Below, piece after piece: positions 30,535 through 40,680 of a stretch of 64,000 nt of DNA. The position numbers and the translations under genes are program-made. Position 1 is the first letter of the stretch, and every line of letters begins with the position of its first letter. The notes beneath the pieces were generated by a model, which was given only the letters and a program-made list of their open reading frames with translations, was not told the DNA's origin and did no database searches. The DNA is from Moesziomyces globuligerus (Eukaryota; Basidiomycota; Ustilaginomycetes; Ustilaginales; Ustilaginaceae), in the NCBI GenBank assembly GCA_030849465.1, contig JARVLF010000015.1:1922001-1986000 (forward strand), written 5' to 3'.

Positions 30535-32622
30535 ATGGCCGGCATCTACCGACGTTCGCTCGCCCGCATCGGGCGCAAGGAGAGCGAAATCTCGGAGATT
30601 CGCACCACCCCCGCTGACGAGCTCTCCTCATGGCTCGGTGACGACGTCTGCACCAACTGCGGCGCCTCCACCCCCCATGGTAAGCTCTTCTGCTCCGAGG
30701 CCTGCAAGCTCGCCGATGCCAACGAGGTGGCGCAAGCCTCCTTGATCGAAAGCCTCGCCTCTCCCATCCCCAAGTCGGACGAATTCGGCAGGCTCGACGA
30801 CGGCCTCAAGTTCCGCTACCCTTGCCCACCATCCCCAAGCCTGCTCGCCCAGATGTCGGCACCACTTCGTGCCACTCACCTCACCTCTCCTGCCCTCGCC
30901 GCATACCAGAGCTCGCTGCCGGTATCTCGAGGCCGCTTCAGCCTCGCCTCGAATGTCTCCAACGAAGCCGGCACCAACGATGCGCGCCACACGAAAAAGC
31001 GAAGCAGCTCGCAGTCCACCTTCTCCTCCATCTCGGAATCCAATGCTAGCCAGAGCGCCTTTGCAAGCACCGACCCCTCGACCCCATCACCTGCCTATGG
31101 TCCCACCGAGGACGAGTCGAGCGATCTCGATGCGCACGACTTCCAGCTCCCGCCCTCCGTCAGCACCGCCAGCGCTGTGATGCTCCGCAAGAGCTCCAAG
31201 TCATCCGCCTCCCAAGCCGCGTCTCGCCCCATCAATGCAGACGCCCGCACTCCCAAGTCGCCTCTGTGGTACGCCCGTCGCCCCAGCAACACCAATGCGC
31301 GTGGAAGCTGGTACACCTCGCCTGCCATCACCGCCACCACCATGGTCACTGCTACCAGCCAAGACCGCGCCATCTCTCCCGAGGTACATCGCTCTGTCCG
31401 AGACACCGAGGCCACCTTGACACGCAAGGCTGCCAAGGACATCCTCTCGCAAGCCTTCCCCTCGGTCCCGGCTTCAACCAGCCAGTCGGCCGCCGCGCGT
31501 CCTGCCGACCTCTTCGCTGGTCGTCGTGTCCGCTCCGAGCACATCGAGACCCGATCCCCGCCTCCGGCCCACTCCGTCGCCTCCTCCGCCGGCAAGACCC
31601 TTCGCGGAGGCAGCCCGTCGAGCTCGCGAGCCTTCAGCCCTCGCAGCACCGAGCTCGGATGTGACCGATGCCGCACCATCTCCAACGTTTCTGGCGACTA
31701 CCAGCTCTACGGAAGCAGTCTCTCGTCCAGGTCGCGAGGTGCCTCCTCGTCGCCCCGCATGGAAGGCGACGACCGCGGACGCAGCATGAAGCAGTACCAC
31801 AAGCACTCGCACAGCGCTGCCGCTGGGCTCTTCTTCACTCACATGGCTTCGCGCGAGTCGCTCGATGCTGACGAGCGCCAAGGGCGCCCGACCGAGTCTT
31901 CTCGACACAGGAGCCCGCGACCCACCCTGGCCGGTGCCCAGCAGGACGTGCGAGCCACGCCTCCTCGCGGTCGATCCAAGGCCCGCGGTAGGAGCTCGCA
32001 CCGTCGCAGCCCCAGCCCTCCCCGAGCCGCTGCCCGACGCGATTCGACGCTGAATGAGGAGCGCACCGCTTCGCCCGCGGCCATCTCGCCGCGCTCGCAA
32101 CCCATCTCGATCTCGGTCATGGCTCGCAACATGCGTCGCTCGAGTGATGAGGACGCATACCACCACGACGAGGAGCTTCGTTCAGCACTGCCTCAACGAC
32201 CCTCGCCGCTTGCTCTGATCTCCGAAAAGGAGACTGTGGCCAAGGTCGAGGCCGTTGAGCCGGTTGTTGAAGCTCGCGGTCGAGCCCGCGGCCGCAGCAC
32301 GCGACGCGGACAGGGCTCGCAAGAGCGCGGCTCCACCTCGCGATCGCGATCGCGTTGGATCCAGCCCGACTGCGAGGTCTCTTGGGCTGCCTACGGTCAC
32401 CGCGACATGGACCGCGGCGAGGTCGAGCCTAAGCAGCAGCAGCAGCAGCGACGATCGCTTCGCTCACGAGTCCCCGGCGCTCCCGACTTTTCGGACCCTG
32501 GCTTTGACGACGTCGAACTCGAGCTCGACGGCGACGATGAGCGCGAGGAGTCGCAATCGCTGTCGTCGGGCGGCAGCTTTGGTTCTGCGGCCGCTCGCGG
32601 CCGTGTCAGCCTGCGCGCATGA
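30535..32622 (+). CDS. large Ecl1-type zinc-binding, intrinsically disordered protein
   Basis: The ATG at 30535 gives 695 residues. Near the N terminus a C-x2-C...C-x3-C cluster (Cys39, Cys42, Cys53, Cys57; CTNCG and FCSEAC) matches the zinc-binding motif of the Ecl1/2/3 family, small fission-yeast regulators that extend chronological lifespan and respond to starvation and zinc. The rest is Ser/Pro/Arg-rich and disordered, with RS-type patches (for example RSKARGRSSHRRSPSPPRAA), a short poly-Gln run, and an acidic C terminus. Fission-yeast Ecl proteins are about 80-90 residues, so this protein has a very long extension. Function beyond the motif is inference; it may be a nuclear or stress regulator. 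The upstream region is unusually long and G-poor, with possible uORFs. Confidence 0.7.
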   Translation: MAGIYRRSLARIGRKESEISEIRTTPADELSSWLGDDVCTNCGASTPHGKLFCSEACKLADANEVAQASLIESLASPIPKSDEFGRLDDGLKFRYPCPPSPSLLAQMSAPLRATHLTSPALAAYQSSLPVSRGRFSLASNVSNEAGTNDARHTKKRSSSQSTFSSISESNASQSAFASTDPSTPSPAYGPTEDESSDLDAHDFQLPPSVSTASAVMLRKSSKSSASQAASRPINADARTPKSPLWYARRPSNTNARGSWYTSPAITATTMVTATSQDRAISPEVHRSVRDTEATLTRKAAKDILSQAFPSVPASTSQSAAARPADLFAGRRVRSEHIETRSPPPAHSVASSAGKTLRGGSPSSSRAFSPRSTELGCDRCRTISNVSGDYQLYGSSLSSRSRGASSSPRMEGDDRGRSMKQYHKHSHSAAAGLFFTHMASRESLDADERQGRPTESSRHRSPRPTLAGAQQDVRATPPRGRSKARGRSSHRRSPSPPRAAARRDSTLNEERTASPAAISPRSQPISISVMARNMRRSSDEDAYHHDEELRSALPQRPSPLALISEKETVAKVEAVEPVVEARGRARGRSTRRGQGSQERGSTSRSRSRWIQPDCEVSWAAYGHRDMDRGEVEPKQQQQQRRSLRSRVPGAPDFSDPGFDDVELELDGDDEREESQSLSSGGSFGSAAARGRVSLRA

Positions 32623-33070
32623 TCGCCTCCATCACTGCATTCTTTCTCAGTTTCTCTTTTCAAAAGCGCCTTCGATGCTGAACGCCGCCGTCCCTGCACG
32701 GCGCGTCTCCGAATGGCTGCATCGATCTCAACGATCGCTCAGATTCTTCGCATTGCTTCTCCGTCCATCACCGTGTTACGCTCAACTCTAATCATCGGAT
32801 CTCAATTTGGCCGGCGCATCATTCCCTTGCACTTGTACTACCATCACCACCAATCAGAAGCACATCAATCAATCAAACTCAAGTCACAATCCTCTCACAG
32901 CCCTGTCTGCCCTCTGAACATCTGCCTGCCTTCGAAGCTTGTGTCAGTGTGAGATGCGAGCATGTTGAGTCGTGGCGGGCTTCCATTTTTGCACTTTGGC
33001 GGGATGCGACCGACTCGGGTCAGAAGGCTAGTGATACAAGTGAGCCGGTGGATTGTCGGAGAGGGGTATA
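32623..33070. other. convergent intergenic region
   Basis: Shared 3' flank of the Ecl1-like gene and the converging membrane-protein gene. Nothing else was recognised. Confidence 0.5.
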
Positions 33071-36000
33071 TTAGAAGCTCGCGGGGTGGGTGATGAGCCA
33101 GAGCACGTGGAGTGGGGCAGAGAGGAGGATGAGGAGGTAGGCGATGAGCTGGGCGATGGTGTAGAGGGTGATCTGGATGGCGAACGAGTGGAATCCGTTG
33201 AGGCGGATGTAGGCCGTGTAGAGCTGTACGATTGAGGAGCCGGGATGGTTTGGCAGGAGACGAAGCATGGCGGGGGAGGGAAGCGGAGGCAAAGTAGCGG
33301 CGAGGTTGGCGAGGCCGGGGATGGCGAGGATGGGAGTGAGGTGGATATCGTGTGCGGGCGAGTCCCATTCGATGTGGCTCGAGCCAGGATTGTAGAGGTG
33401 ACGAAGGTCGACGGGACTGTTGAACATGCGCATTCGATGGGCTTTGCGCTCCGCTAGCGACATGAGATAGGCCAACAGCATGCACTGCACCACCATCATC
33501 ATCGCCAGCCTCCATCTCGACCACCTACCGCTCCCTACTTCCGGGGTTGGACTCGGTAGATTCGCTTGGGTCTGGTGGAGCTGGACGATCCTGTCCGCGA
33601 GCACAGCGAGAGCCTGTGCGACTTCGACACGCAACTCTTCGACCCTCCTTTGATCGTGTTGTTCTGCCTGCAACACGCTTTCCACGGCATGCTCGCCACG
33701 CGATACCCGCACCGGCTGACCCCATTGAGGCCTCATCCCTTCCACCCTCGTGACCCTTTCGCCGACCGCCTTGATCGCCTCGCCCAACCTTCCCCTCTTC
33801 TCCCGTTCTTCGGCCGAGGTCTGCATCGTGGCGAGCATCTTGCTCACCGTCACCTGCAGCGACTCGTCGGGTTGCGGAACGTTGGATCCGACCGAATCAT
33901 CCGACCCGCCCGCCTCGAAGCTCGCAAACGCCTCGCGACCCAGACTCGCGGGTCGCGGTGATCTTGGCGAATTGCGCGGATCGTCAGGTGGCAAGAACGT
34001 CCCCGCCCCTCGCTCTGGTTTGATGGGTGGCGGCGTCGACTCTCGCGGGATCTCGGCCCCCGCCCCCGGAAACAAGCCGAACTCGCCCTCGACGCGTCCA
34101 CGTCCGGCCGTCATCGTCGGTGGCAGCACGCGCGGATTCTTGGGACTGGCTCGGATGATGTGGCGCGAGAACGTGTTCGTCTTGACCGGCGTGCGGGCAT
34201 ACGCGCCCGGGAAGCGCACGCTCTGCGAAACTGACGCGACTTCGGTCTCTTCCTCCGCCCTGAACAGCGCTGTATGCAGTCCACCTGCGGTCTCTTCCTT
34301 CGCTGGAGCGGGATCTTCCATGGCTTGCGGCTCTTCTGCCGGCTGGCGAGGTGGACTGGCAGATGCGGATTGCAGGAGGTCCGGGATGCGAATGGGCTGA
34401 GCGGGGAGGAGGAGGCGCGATACGGCTGCCTCGCGCGAGTCCGCCTCATCGTTGGCGGCCTGCGTGCTCTCATCCCACGATCCCGAGTCGGAGCGATAGT
34501 CCGGCCTCGGGCTGAAACGCACACTGTGTCCGCGACGGCCCGCACTGAACGCGGCGCCCTTCTTTGCCGACGACAGTATCCCGCTGATGGGCGTCTGCGG
34601 GTATGCAAACGCCTCTTCCTCCGCCGCGTGCGCGTCCTGCGGTTCCGGCGCAGGGTTGGAACGAAGAATGTGGTTGAGTCGCTGTCGTGCCGCACCGAGC
34701 GAAGCCGAGGGCAAGTTGGATGCGACGCTGACCGTGTTGGTGTTTTGGCGCCGATGTGCGCCCTTGCGCGGCGACGATGCCGGGCTCGACGCCGCCGACA
34801 GACTCCTCACTGGCGACAAGTCGAGCGCCATGGGTTGTGATGCAAAGCCGAACGCTGTCTGCTGCGTCTGCGGCGTCGATGGCTGCCTCTCGCTCTCCCC
34901 GCCACGCGTGTTCTCGCTCTCTTGCGAACGATCCACGTCTGGGTGCTTGCCGATACCGGGGGAAAGGTCGCTCTCCTCGTCAGCCTCAGCTAGCGTCTCG
35001 GGGATGCGTGGACTCGCCTCTTCGCCCAAATACCGTGGTTGCACATCGGAGGCTGCGTGCTCGTCCACCTGGGGCGACCCAGGGCCCGAGAGCACGGGAG
35101 ACGCACTGACCGAGCCCGAGACGGGAGATCGAGCCGCTCTCGATCCGCCAGGCGAAGCACGCTCGGGGAGGGACGAGTAGGATGCTGGGCTGTCGAGCTG
35201 GGAGCTGGTGGCTGAAGTGCGGCGGCGTGCGGGGACGCCGAAAGCACGCGCGGCACGCTCGCGTTCGCGCCGCGCCTGCTTCTCCTGCCACTGCCGGTGC
35301 TCCTCGGCGGCGCGCGCCTCGCGCTCCTTCTGCATCGACTCGAATACGGCCGCAATGCTCTTCCGGCTCGGCGTCACCATGAGCGGTGTCGCCGCTGCTT
35401 TCTCCGCGGGTTCGTCCGACAGCTTGGCTGGTGTTCGGCGCAAGGGAGAAGCGCCTGAACCTGGACCTGCTGGCGAGGGCATGGCTGTGGGCGCCGAACG
35501 GTCTTGCTTCGGATCTGGTGATCGAGGTGCTGTCGTTGGCTGACGTCGGTCCGGCGGTTGCGGACGGGGTTCCAAGGTCGAGCGGCGAGCGGTCCAGCGC
35601 GCCATGGACTCTGCCCTGCGCTTCGCGGCGCGCGAGTGATCCGCATCGCTGTCCGCCGAGTCGCTGCTCTCGAGCGTGTCGAGTCCTCTCTGCAGCTGGT
35701 CGAATGAATGCTGAGGTGTGCGCGCGCCCAGGCGAGCCCGCGCCGACTTGGGAACGAGCACAGGATCCTTGTCAAAGTCTCGGCTGTGCGAGCGCGCTTC
35801 GGACGCCGAGTGCGACGAATGATGGGACTGATCGTATGGAACCCCGCCGTCCATGCTCGTCATCGTGGCCGCGATCGGGTCCGAATAGGGTTCGCGCGGC
35901 CTGATGACGTGCATGCCGACGGACAGCGACCCCGGTTCTGAGCCGGAGGAAGAAGACGCGGCCGCGCGGCGACACAGGCCGAGATCGATGTCCTGGTCGG

Positions 36001-36493
36001 AGCAGCGGCAGTCATCGGGGCACACCTGCCGCGTCCGTGTCCTGTCCACCGAAGCCGCCGATCTGAGCGAGGCTCTGGGCCGCGTCCGGCGTGTCAGTAG
36101 GGGCGAGATGTCGATGGAAGGAAGCGTGCCAAGGTCGTCGAGCGCGGAGAGCGTGGGCGTTACACGACCGTCTACAGAGATCCGCGCCGAGGCAAGAGAG
36201 CTTTCGCTCGAGCTCGACCGCACCTCCCACAGGCGGTAGTCGGAGGCGCTTTCGGCGTTAACGAGAGTGCTGCTGGATGTCGAGATGGCGTCCGGCGCTC
36301 TCGTCTGCGGGGAGGGCAGATAATCGTTGCTCCGACGGACTCGTGGCTGTGGGCCATCCGCACTCGCGAGAGTTCGACGAGAGAGGAAGGGGCTGTGGGA
36401 CGGCTTGGGCGACGAAGAAGAAGCAAACGGGTGACGGTAGGGCGAAGTTGCCGCAGCTTCTTCACGAGCAAACGAGCGCAGCGGCGATGTCAT
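33071..36493 (-). CDS. large disordered protein with C-terminal membrane spans, unrecognised family
   Basis: The single-exon frame encodes 1,140 residues starting at a proper ATG (36493). The first 950 or so residues are Ser/Pro/Arg-rich and look disordered, with many SP/TP sites and one charged helix (about 380-420, EREARAAEEHRQW). A coiled-coil-like segment precedes a first membrane span at about 1000-1020 (MMMVVQCMLLAYLMSLA). A second hydrophobic region of about 30 residues ends the protein, only a few residues before the stop. A Cys-rich CPDDCRCSD patch occurs near residue 165. The layout (long cytosolic or nuclear disordered arm, coiled coil, terminal membrane anchor) resembles nuclear-envelope, ER or spindle-pole anchors, but I cannot name a family. 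The gene is divergent from uricase. Confidence 0.75.
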   Translation of the reverse strand: MTSPLRSFAREEAAATSPYRHPFASSSSPKPSHSPFLSRRTLASADGPQPRVRRSNDYLPSPQTRAPDAISTSSSTLVNAESASDYRLWEVRSSSSESSLASARISVDGRVTPTLSALDDLGTLPSIDISPLLTRRTRPRASLRSAASVDRTRTRQVCPDDCRCSDQDIDLGLCRRAAASSSSGSEPGSLSVGMHVIRPREPYSDPIAATMTSMDGGVPYDQSHHSSHSASEARSHSRDFDKDPVLVPKSARARLGARTPQHSFDQLQRGLDTLESSDSADSDADHSRAAKRRAESMARWTARRSTLEPRPQPPDRRQPTTAPRSPDPKQDRSAPTAMPSPAGPGSGASPLRRTPAKLSDEPAEKAAATPLMVTPSRKSIAAVFESMQKEREARAAEEHRQWQEKQARRERERAARAFGVPARRRTSATSSQLDSPASYSSLPERASPGGSRAARSPVSGSVSASPVLSGPGSPQVDEHAASDVQPRYLGEEASPRIPETLAEADEESDLSPGIGKHPDVDRSQESENTRGGESERQPSTPQTQQTAFGFASQPMALDLSPVRSLSAASSPASSPRKGAHRRQNTNTVSVASNLPSASLGAARQRLNHILRSNPAPEPQDAHAAEEEAFAYPQTPISGILSSAKKGAAFSAGRRGHSVRFSPRPDYRSDSGSWDESTQAANDEADSREAAVSRLLLPAQPIRIPDLLQSASASPPRQPAEEPQAMEDPAPAKEETAGGLHTALFRAEEETEVASVSQSVRFPGAYARTPVKTNTFSRHIIRASPKNPRVLPPTMTAGRGRVEGEFGLFPGAGAEIPRESTPPPIKPERGAGTFLPPDDPRNSPRSPRPASLGREAFASFEAGGSDDSVGSNVPQPDESLQVTVSKMLATMQTSAEEREKRGRLGEAIKAVGERVTRVEGMRPQWGQPVRVSRGEHAVESVLQAEQHDQRRVEELRVEVAQALAVLADRIVQLHQTQANLPSPTPEVGSGRWSRWRLAMMMVVQCMLLAYLMSLAERKAHRMRMFNSPVDLRHLYNPGSSHIEWDSPAHDIHLTPILAIPGLANLAATLPPLPSPAMLRLLPNHPGSSIVQLYTAYIRLNGFHSFAIQITLYTIAQLIAYLLILLSAPLHVLWLITHPASF

Positions 36494-38033
36494 CTAGGTA
36501 TAGAGGCGAGTCGAGAAAGGAAGGTGTATCGCCGTCAGGGTGAGCGGCTTGGAATCGATGTGAGAGCTGGTTTCTAGCGGCTGGATCGCATCCATGGTGG
36601 TGTGTTCATGTTACACAAGGTTCGCGTTTGACCGCATCGATCGTACCGATGGTATGATGGTGGCAGCCGTGACCGCGGTTCTCAGGGATGGTGTCGTGAT
36701 GCGGAAGTACGGGTAGGGTGGATGGAGGGCCCGGCCTGGTGCTGGTCTGGGGCGGCGATGGTACCGTCGGCGTTGCAGATATCGACGATCTGGATGGGTG
36801 TTGTACTCGCGTAGCGTCGACGTGAGGTTGCGCGCCAGCTGCAGAAAAAAGTGCCGACGCGCGTGCGCCCCGTGCCAACGTGTTGAGAGCAAATCGCCAA
36901 CGAATTTGGATCGTGCAAGATATTTTCCCGATGTCCCGATGTCGCCCATCATCCATCAAGGTTAAGCTCGGACATGACCGAAGTACAACCGCGTCTGGAC
37001 GGCCGAGTATCCACATCAAATTCGCCTGCCAGTTCCGGCTCGGCGTTGTCCGAGGTGGAGTTCTGTTTGCTGGTGGTGCAGCTCTGCAACGCTTCCATGC
37101 GCTCTGCCCCCCACCTGGCGTGACGCAGGATCGGAGCGGGAAGCTGCCCACGTTGGCGCCATCGAGCGCAATGCCATCATGCTCGGGTGCGGGGCAGACG
37201 CAAGCTTCGCTGGCTAGACGGAAAGGAAGGAACTCACCTCGAGGCGTAGCGCAAGCACACATCAGCCACTGTGTGCAAGCTTGATATGAGGCATAGGCCA
37301 CTTTAAGCTCCCGAGGGTGGAAGAAAGAAGGATGAGGCGCTGACCGCTCGATGCGAGCCGAGGCGTCGGTCGAAGGCGGAGGCATGGCGTGCGGACCTGC
37401 TCGACCTCAGGTGGACAAGGGTCTTCGGCGATCTCCATGCTCGCTCCGCCGCCTCGTCTTTTTTTTCTCTCGCGCCAAAGAGCTGTTTTCTTGCGCCCGC
37501 TCCTTCGGCTGCGACAAGCTCAGCTGCTCAGCGACCACCTCATTCTGAGCTTTCGATAGTCTTCAATCAGGATCGACAAAGCTCACGAGGATGTGGTGGG
37601 AGGCAACGCTGCGTCGAAAGTTGGCGGTTGCGCCTGCGCCAAATTGATTTGGGAACAACAGGCACTGCGACCGGGCCTGCCGAGATCGGGCAGCTGCCGA
37701 CGAATATGCGCGTGGCTGGGGCTGGGGCTTATCGCTGGCTGCGCATGCCCCGCCGCCAAGGCACCAACCAACGTGCAACGAACCCCGCCTCTCGACGCTC
37801 GTCTGACGTGAATCCCTCGAGCCAACATATAATGCACGCCATCCGGTCCGCACCCCCGTCCGGACTCCCTCCTTGCCCTTCGTCCCCACCCTAGGTACTG
37901 ATCATCCCTTCTCGCTTTTGCGTAGTCTCCGGTCTTGCCATCCGGCTGTCTCTGTTTTACCCACGCCTGTTTCCCAAGACACTCCCGCCTTTGTTCATCG
38001 GACTTAGCCGAGCGCTCTTTCAAGTAGCACGCC
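36494..38033. other. 1.5 kb divergent region, membrane protein / uricase
   Basis: No convincing gene is present; open frames on both strands look random. A T-run lies at about 37460-37467. One GATAAG (minus strand, 37728-37733) lies about 300 bases before uricase and could bind a nitrogen-regulatory GATA factor, but a single 6-base match is weak. Confidence 0.5.
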
Positions 38034-39017
38034 ATGTCCGCCAAAGCTTCATCTTCCAACGTGCGGCTCGCGTCCTCCTCGTACGGCAAGGATCTCGTAC
38101 GCATCTTCCGCATCGTGCGCGACAGCAAGGACCCGTCCTCTCACCGCGTCGCCGAGTACACGGTGCGATGCCTGCTGCACGGCGAGAGCCTCACGCCCTC
38201 GTACACCGAGGCGGACAACTCGCCTGTCGTCGCCACAGACACGGTCAAGAACACGCTCAACTACCTTGCAAAGGTGCTCCCCGCTGAGGACGTGCTCTGC
38301 CCCGAGCGATACGCGCTGCAGGTGGTCAACCACTTCCTCACCACCTACTCGCACATCGAGAAGACCGAGGTGGACCTCATCCAGCACAAGTGGACGCGCA
38401 TTGTGCTCGACGCCAAGGACGGCGGTGCGCACAAGCACAGCTTCGTACGCGATGGCGAGGAGAAGCGCACCGTCCGGGCGCTCGGCGAGCGATCCGGCAG
38501 CGAGATCCAGGTGACCACGCTCGAGGGCGGCATCAAGGGCCTGCTCGTGCTCAAGAGCAGCGGCAGCGCCTTCTACGGCTTCCACCGCGACAGCTTCACC
38601 ACGCTCAAGGAGGTGCGCGACCGCATCTTCTCTACCGAGGTCGAGTGCTCCTACTCCATCGCCCTGCCCCAGGGCGGACTCAGCGCGGTGCTCAAGAAGC
38701 CCGCTTCGCTCCCGCAATTCTGCGAGATCCACTCGTCGGTCAAGTCGCACGTTCTGCGCGTCTTTGCGCTCGACAACTCGGCCAGTGTCCAGGCAACCAT
38801 GTACCGCATGGGCGAGGCCATCCTGGGCGACGCTGCCAACAAGACTGTCAAGGACGTCGCGTTTGCACTTCCCAACAAGCACTACATCCCCATCGACCTT
38901 GGCTTCAAGGGCCTCAGCAACCTCGACGAGAAGGACGCAGAGGTCTTCCTCCCCACCGCGCATCCCAGTGGCTACATCAGGGCCAAGATCGCTCGCTCCG
39001 CCGCCGCCAAGCTCTAA
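38034..39017 (+). CDS. urate oxidase (uricase), peroxisomal
   Basis: The 327-residue single-exon protein matches uricase along its whole length: the N-terminal SSYGKDLVRIFRI block, the ALQVVNHFLTTYSHIEKTEV region, the LVLKSSGSAFYGFHRDSFTTL block and the C-terminal ALPNKHYIPIDL block. It oxidises urate to 5-hydroxyisourate with oxygen, releasing hydrogen peroxide, in purine breakdown. The last three residues are AKL, a good type 1 peroxisomal targeting signal, as in most eukaryotic uricases. It stands alone: no allantoinase, allantoicase or urate-transporter gene is visible nearby. In other fungi the gene responds to urate and nitrogen limitation. Confidence 0.96.
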   Translation: MSAKASSSNVRLASSSYGKDLVRIFRIVRDSKDPSSHRVAEYTVRCLLHGESLTPSYTEADNSPVVATDTVKNTLNYLAKVLPAEDVLCPERYALQVVNHFLTTYSHIEKTEVDLIQHKWTRIVLDAKDGGAHKHSFVRDGEEKRTVRALGERSGSEIQVTTLEGGIKGLLVLKSSGSAFYGFHRDSFTTLKEVRDRIFSTEVECSYSIALPQGGLSAVLKKPASLPQFCEIHSSVKSHVLRVFALDNSASVQATMYRMGEAILGDAANKTVKDVAFALPNKHYIPIDLGFKGLSNLDEKDAEVFLPTAHPSGYIRAKIARSAAAKL

Positions 39018-39712
39018 GCTCCGTCTGCGTTTCGACCTCATCCCATTCCTTGCGTCCTCGTCTTTCGGATTTACCCCTCGTGCCTGCTAGCCGCACGCAC
39101 AGCTTGCTTGTAAGATAGTTCACTCGGTCCGGCAAGGTATCCGGTCCCTCTCAATCCGGACCGACATCAGGACGATATGATATCACCGCGTGCGGTCAAA
39201 TGAGTGCAATGTCTGCAGGTGGGGGCGAAGAACGTGCCCCGATATGTGCGCAGTCCAGATCCCCGCCTTGTCCATGGAGTCGCCGTGGGCGAGGCACATG
39301 TGGCTGGCAAGCGTTGCACTTTGAGCTTCATGGAAGGGCGTGCCTGCAGGTGGCGGTCTGGCGGTCTGGCGGTCTGTGCGTCTGTGCGTCGCTGCGTCGG
39401 CTAAGGCGCGTCCAAAGGGGCCCGCTGCGCAGAGTCAAGCCGCTTGTGGGCGCCTTTTGGAAATTCTTCGCAACCAACACTTTTGGGGGTGTGGGTGCAT
39501 GCGCGCTCTCATGCTTGTTCGCGCCCCTTGCCAGGCACACCCGCATGCCGACGCCGACTGTCGAGCTCAAACCCACTTCTCCCCCGCCTCGGGCTTCCAG
39601 CGCATACTCGCGTGACAGCCCGCCGCCTCGTCCCGACGTGCGTTCGCCTTCCCTTCTCTCCACATCTGTCATCCTACACATATCCGCCGCTTCATCCGAC
39701 ATAGATCCCAAG
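39018..39712. other. intergenic spacer between uricase and GLTP gene
   Basis: Tandem-gene spacer. It contains three tandem copies of GGCGGTCT at 39352-39375 followed by degenerate GTCTGTGC units. No gene was recognised. Confidence 0.5.
39352..39375 (+). repeat. GGCGGTCT x3 tandem repeat
   Basis: Three perfect 8-base units in the upstream region of the GLTP gene, trailing into related TCTGTGCG-type units. Confidence 0.85.
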
Positions 39713-40680
39713 ATGGCCACCACATACTTTGAGCAGTGCAAGCGCGTAAGTTCACCGGTTGTCTGACTGGTCCGGAGGGTGCGCAGGCACCGGCGCGAAC
39801 GATTCGCTGACGAGGGCTTCCACTTGCCCCTCTTGGTCTACGCTACCGCTTCTAGTCGTTTGCCGACGTGCCCACAGAGGGCGGCGTCGACACAGCCGCC
39901 TTCCTGGAGGCTTGCGAGGGTCTCGTCAAGCTCTTCGACCTGCTTGGCAACACGGCGTTCAAGGTGGTCCAGAACGACATGAACGGCAACATTGCGGTCA
40001 GTATACCCAATCTTCGTCCAGCAGGTCTGGAGAAACCAAGATGCGCGTACATATAGGAGTGCGACTGAACATGGCCCGGCTTTGGCATGCGTTTCCTCGC
40101 AACAGAAGGTCAACACACGTCTGGCTCAGACGGGCGTCGAACAGTCCGGCACGCTCGAGAAGCTGGTCCAGAACGAGGGTCCGGGTGGCACCTCGAAGCG
40201 ACCAGCCACCGAGGGCCTCATGTGGCTGCTGCGCGGGCTCGACTTCACCGCGCAGGCGATGCGCAACTCGGTGACCAACAAGAACGAGGAGCTGGCCGCC
40301 AGCTTCACCTCGGCTTACGGCACCACGCTCCGCCCACATCACGGCATGCTCATCCGCCCCGTCTTTGCGCTCGCCATGAAGGCCTGCCCCTACCGCAAGG
40401 ACTTCTACGCCAAGCTCGGCGAGCCTCAGTCCAAGGTCGACGAGGAGCTCGAAAAGTGGCTTGCCGCCCTCGAGAAGATCGTCGCTCACATGAAGACCTT
40501 CTACGCGTAAGTAGCCAGTCGTCTGGGCACGGAAGCGAGCATTGCGAGCGAGATTGCTGACCCACACTCCGTCTCCCACCTCTTGTCTCTCCTGCTGCTC
40601 ATGCGCATCTCCGCTGCCCACCCTGTTTGCACGATGCTGGCCCGGAATGCAGTTCGGGCAAGTACGACAAGGGCTTCTAG
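39713..40680 (+). CDS. glycolipid transfer protein (GLTP/HET-C2 fold)
   Basis: Four exons (39713-39745, 39856-39996, 40106-40506, 40653-40680) encode 200 residues. Introns are 110, 109 and 146 nt with GTAAGT, GTCAGT and GTAAGT donors and AG acceptors; all joins keep frame. The GLTP fold is shown by VVQNDMNGNI (the Asp/Asn pair that grips the sugar headgroup), GLMWLLRGLDF (the stacking Trp), and TLRPHHGMLIR (the headgroup-contacting His). The C terminus ACPYRKDFY...FYASGKYDKGF completes the all-helical domain. The family moves glycosphingolipids between membranes and can act in vegetative incompatibility or cell death (HET-C2). The last exon contributes only nine residues, so naive gene calls would miss it. 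Confidence 0.93.

Noticed and set aside
30676..30690. GTAAG within the Ecl1-like gene as a splice donor
   Set aside because: Reading through it gives the second half of the Cys cluster (FCSEAC), so splicing there would destroy the only conserved motif.
36606..37385. 259-codon minus-strand frame upstream of uricase
   Set aside because: Composition looks random and no family resemblance or splice support was seen.
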